A stretch of DNA of 9,420 bases from Sediminibacterium ginsengisoli (lineage in GTDB: Bacteria; Bacteroidota; Bacteroidia; Chitinophagales; Chitinophagaceae). Shown here piece after piece: positions 7,643 to 9,420 of this stretch. Below the pieces are notes generated by a model that did not search any database, was not told the DNA's origin, and worked only from the letters and a program-made list of their open reading frames with translations. The stretch spans positions 1-9,420 of the forward strand of contig CALPLN020000068.1 in the NCBI GenBank assembly GCA_943324415.2. The letters run 5' to 3'. A program made the position numbers and the translations under genes. How positions within the stretch are numbered: the stretch's first letter is position 1; each line of letters begins with the position of its first letter.

Positions 7643-9214
7643 CTAGTAACCGAAGTTTTGCTTCAAATTAGGATTTGAAGACACCGCTTGGTTAGGGATA
7701 GGGTAAACTACTCTGTAAGCATCAGACTTAGCAGCTCTTTCGTTTACTGGATCGTTGTACTTTCCAAAACGAATTAAATCTGGACGTCTAACAGCCTCTA
7801 AGTATAATTCACGACCTCTTTCAGCTAAGATATCGTTTAATGTTACAGCAGTTAATGCTGGAGCACCAGAACGAGTTCTTATGCTATTCACAATAGAAAG
7901 TGCAGTTTCACCGCCAGTAGCAGTACCGCCTCTTAAGATTGCTTCAGCTTTCATCAATAACGCATCTGCGTAACGGAAGAAAACGTAGTCGTTTTTACCG
8001 TTGAATGAATTACTGCTAGCAACATATTCCATTGGATATTTCATTGTTCTGATACCTTTTGCTTCTGTAGAGAAGAATAAAGATACATCTGGAGTGAACA
8101 CTAAGTCAGAACCAGAACGGTCTTTAACTTTAGTTTTTACACCATCAACATACTTGTATTGTTGACCAGCTAAGAAACCAGCATTGAAACCAGTTAACTC
8201 AGTGTAGCCAGCGATATCAGATTGTCTTCTTTTATCCACTTCAGGGAATGAATTATAAAAATCAGCAGTGGTAGTGAAACCGTTCCAACCAGAGAATGTT
8301 TGGTTGTAATGTGTACCCATACCAGTGTACCAGTTTACATTGATAGTTCCACCTAATTGTGTCGCACCATCACCACCTCTAGAGTAGATCATCTCAGTTG
8401 ACTTTGTATGGTTGTTCCACACAAAGTTATCCCAGTAATTAGCAGATAAAGAGAATTTACCGCTAGCTGTGATCGCATCAATCAATACAATAGCAGCGCT
8501 CATATCAGCAGCAGCATGTGTAAAAGTAGTTGGTGCTTTAGGATCTGCTTTGTAAACAGCCTTGTTCAACAATAAACGTGCTTTCAAGAATTGAGCAGCT
8601 TGTTTAGTTGCTTTACGGCTATCAGTGATTGCAGCATTTGAAGGTAAACCAGCAATTGCAGCATCTAAATCAGTCATGATCCAATCAAATGCTTCAGATC
8701 TTGTTTTTACTGCAGGAATTGCATCAGGACCATCAGCAGCAGCACGGTAAGGTACTTGACCGAATACGTCCATTACTTGAGTTGCTAAGAAAGCTCTTAA
8801 GAACTTTGCAGCAGGTTGATCAGCAGCAGTACCTTTTTCAGCAACCAAAGTCGCTTTAAAAAGACCCCCGTTCAAACCATTCCAAGTATCGAATAATTGA
8901 TTGTGTGCACCATCTACAGCATGCAAATGGATTTTTCTCCAAGTACCGAAGTCATCCCAGTCAGTACCACGAGTTGGTCCAAGCAATTCGTCTGTAGAAT
9001 GCTCTTGTAAAGCATACCAGTTTCCTTGGCCCATCAAAGCGTTTGTTGCATCATAGACAGATGCAAGATTCGCAGTTGCAGCACCAGTAGATGCAGCTGC
9101 AATAGATTTAGATCCAAACACTTTCTCGTCTAATTTAGAACAAGAAGCCGCACCTAAACTCACTGCGATTGCAGCTGTATAGATTGCTGTTTGTTTGATG
9201 AAATTATTTTTCAT
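7643..9214 (-). CDS. SusD/RagB-family outer-membrane nutrient-binding lipoprotein
   Basis: This complete 523-residue protein is of typical length for the SusD/RagB family. The signal peptide ends at A-A-S-C with Cys25 as the lipidation site, and the following S-K-L-D-E is acidic, as in many surface-exported Bacteroidota lipoproteins. Helical, TPR-like parts include about residues 136-150 and 203-222. The C-terminal SusD hallmarks are clear: R-Y-A-D-A-L-L-M-K-A-E-A (414-425), E-R-G-R-E-L-Y-L-E (465-473), R-P-D-L-I-R-F-G (477-484) and the ending Y-P-I-P-N-Q-A (504-510) through N-P-N-L-K-Q-N-F-G-Y. In this family the protein caps the SusC barrel and captures substrate, often a glycan or peptide; this cargo cannot be told. 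The ATG is 20 nt after the SusC stop, in an AT-rich leader without a Shine-Dalgarno sequence. The N-terminal half is notably alanine-rich. Confidence 0.96.
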   Translation of the reverse strand: MKNNFIKQTAIYTAAIAVSLGAASCSKLDEKVFGSKSIAAASTGAATANLASVYDATNALMGQGNWYALQEHSTDELLGPTRGTDWDDFGTWRKIHLHAVDGAHNQLFDTWNGLNGGLFKATLVAEKGTAADQPAAKFLRAFLATQVMDVFGQVPYRAAADGPDAIPAVKTRSEAFDWIMTDLDAAIAGLPSNAAITDSRKATKQAAQFLKARLLLNKAVYKADPKAPTTFTHAAADMSAAIVLIDAITASGKFSLSANYWDNFVWNNHTKSTEMIYSRGGDGATQLGGTINVNWYTGMGTHYNQTFSGWNGFTTTADFYNSFPEVDKRRQSDIAGYTELTGFNAGFLAGQQYKYVDGVKTKVKDRSGSDLVFTPDVSLFFSTEAKGIRTMKYPMEYVASSNSFNGKNDYVFFRYADALLMKAEAILRGGTATGGETALSIVNSIRTRSGAPALTAVTLNDILAERGRELYLEAVRRPDLIRFGKYNDPVNERAAKSDAYRVVYPIPNQAVSSNPNLKQNFGY

Positions 9215-9234
9215 GTGTATAATTATTTATTAAT

Positions 9235-9420
9235 TTAAAAACGAGCATTGATACCTAATGTGAACACACGAGCTCTTGGAGTTGCAGTATAGTCAAATCC
9301 ACGAGAAGGTACACCGTTTCTAGATTTGTCCACATTTACTTCAGGATCTAAACCGCTATACTTAGTAAATAAGCCTAAGTTTTGACCAGAAAGTGAAATA
9401 TTCAAACCTTTGATGAAAGA
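9235..9420 (-). CDS. SusC/RagA-family TonB-dependent receptor, C-terminal end only
   Basis: This minus-strand frame is open from the window edge to a TAA at 9235-9237 and gives the last 61 residues. They match the characteristic SusC tail: L-S-G-Q-N-L-G-L-F-T-K-Y-S-G-L-D-P-E, then G-V-P-S-R-G-F-D-Y, then the final strand F-T-L-G-I-N-A-R-F. The terminal phenylalanine is the usual C-terminal signal for barrel insertion by the BAM machinery. The protein would be the outer-membrane channel partner of the SusD-like lipoprotein that follows 20 nt later. The plug, TonB box and any N-terminal carboxypeptidase-like domain lie outside the window, so substrate class and regulation cannot be judged. Confidence 0.95.
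   Translation of the reverse strand, partial: SFIKGLNISLSGQNLGLFTKYSGLDPEVNVDKSRNGVPSRGFDYTATPRARVFTLGINARF

Overview
The window looks like a chromosomal stretch from a member of the Bacteroidota, probably near the Chitinophagaceae, though the sequence cannot fix the genus. The evidence is a SusC/SusD pair, two large lipoproteins carrying VCBS/FG-GAP repeats and an ASPIC/UnbV segment, AT-rich DNA, and starts without a clear Shine-Dalgarno sequence.

Layout. At the left edge, on the plus strand, is the 3' part of a gene for an SRPBCC + GyrI-like protein (1-816). Its stop codon lies 5 bp from the stop of a convergent minus-strand block that fills the rest of the window. In transcription order (right to left) that block is: the last 61 codons of a SusC-type TonB-dependent receptor (9420-9235), a complete SusD/RagB lipoprotein (9214-7643), a 175-bp spacer with three consecutive stem-loops (7468-7642), a 1101-residue VCBS/ASPIC lipoprotein (7467-4162) and its 1111-residue paralogue (4157-822), which starts 4 nt after the previous stop.

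Working together. SusC and SusD should form an outer-membrane, TonB-powered import channel with a surface lid. The two large proteins are probably surface or periplasmic lipoproteins, each with 14 positions for a calcium-binding D-x-[DN]-x-D-G-x-x-[DE] loop: seven before and seven after the ASPIC/UnbV segment. That suggests two integrin-like beta-propellers per protein. No glycoside hydrolase, sulfatase, peptidase, sigma/anti-sigma pair or hybrid sensor is visible, so the cargo cannot be named.

The least explained parts are the tandem pair of propeller lipoproteins downstream of susCD and the spacer between them. Two of its hairpins are near copies with two compensatory base-pair changes and look like serial terminators or attenuators that would lower expression of the propeller genes relative to susCD. 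No RNA genes, insertion sequences, CRISPR arrays or phage genes were seen.
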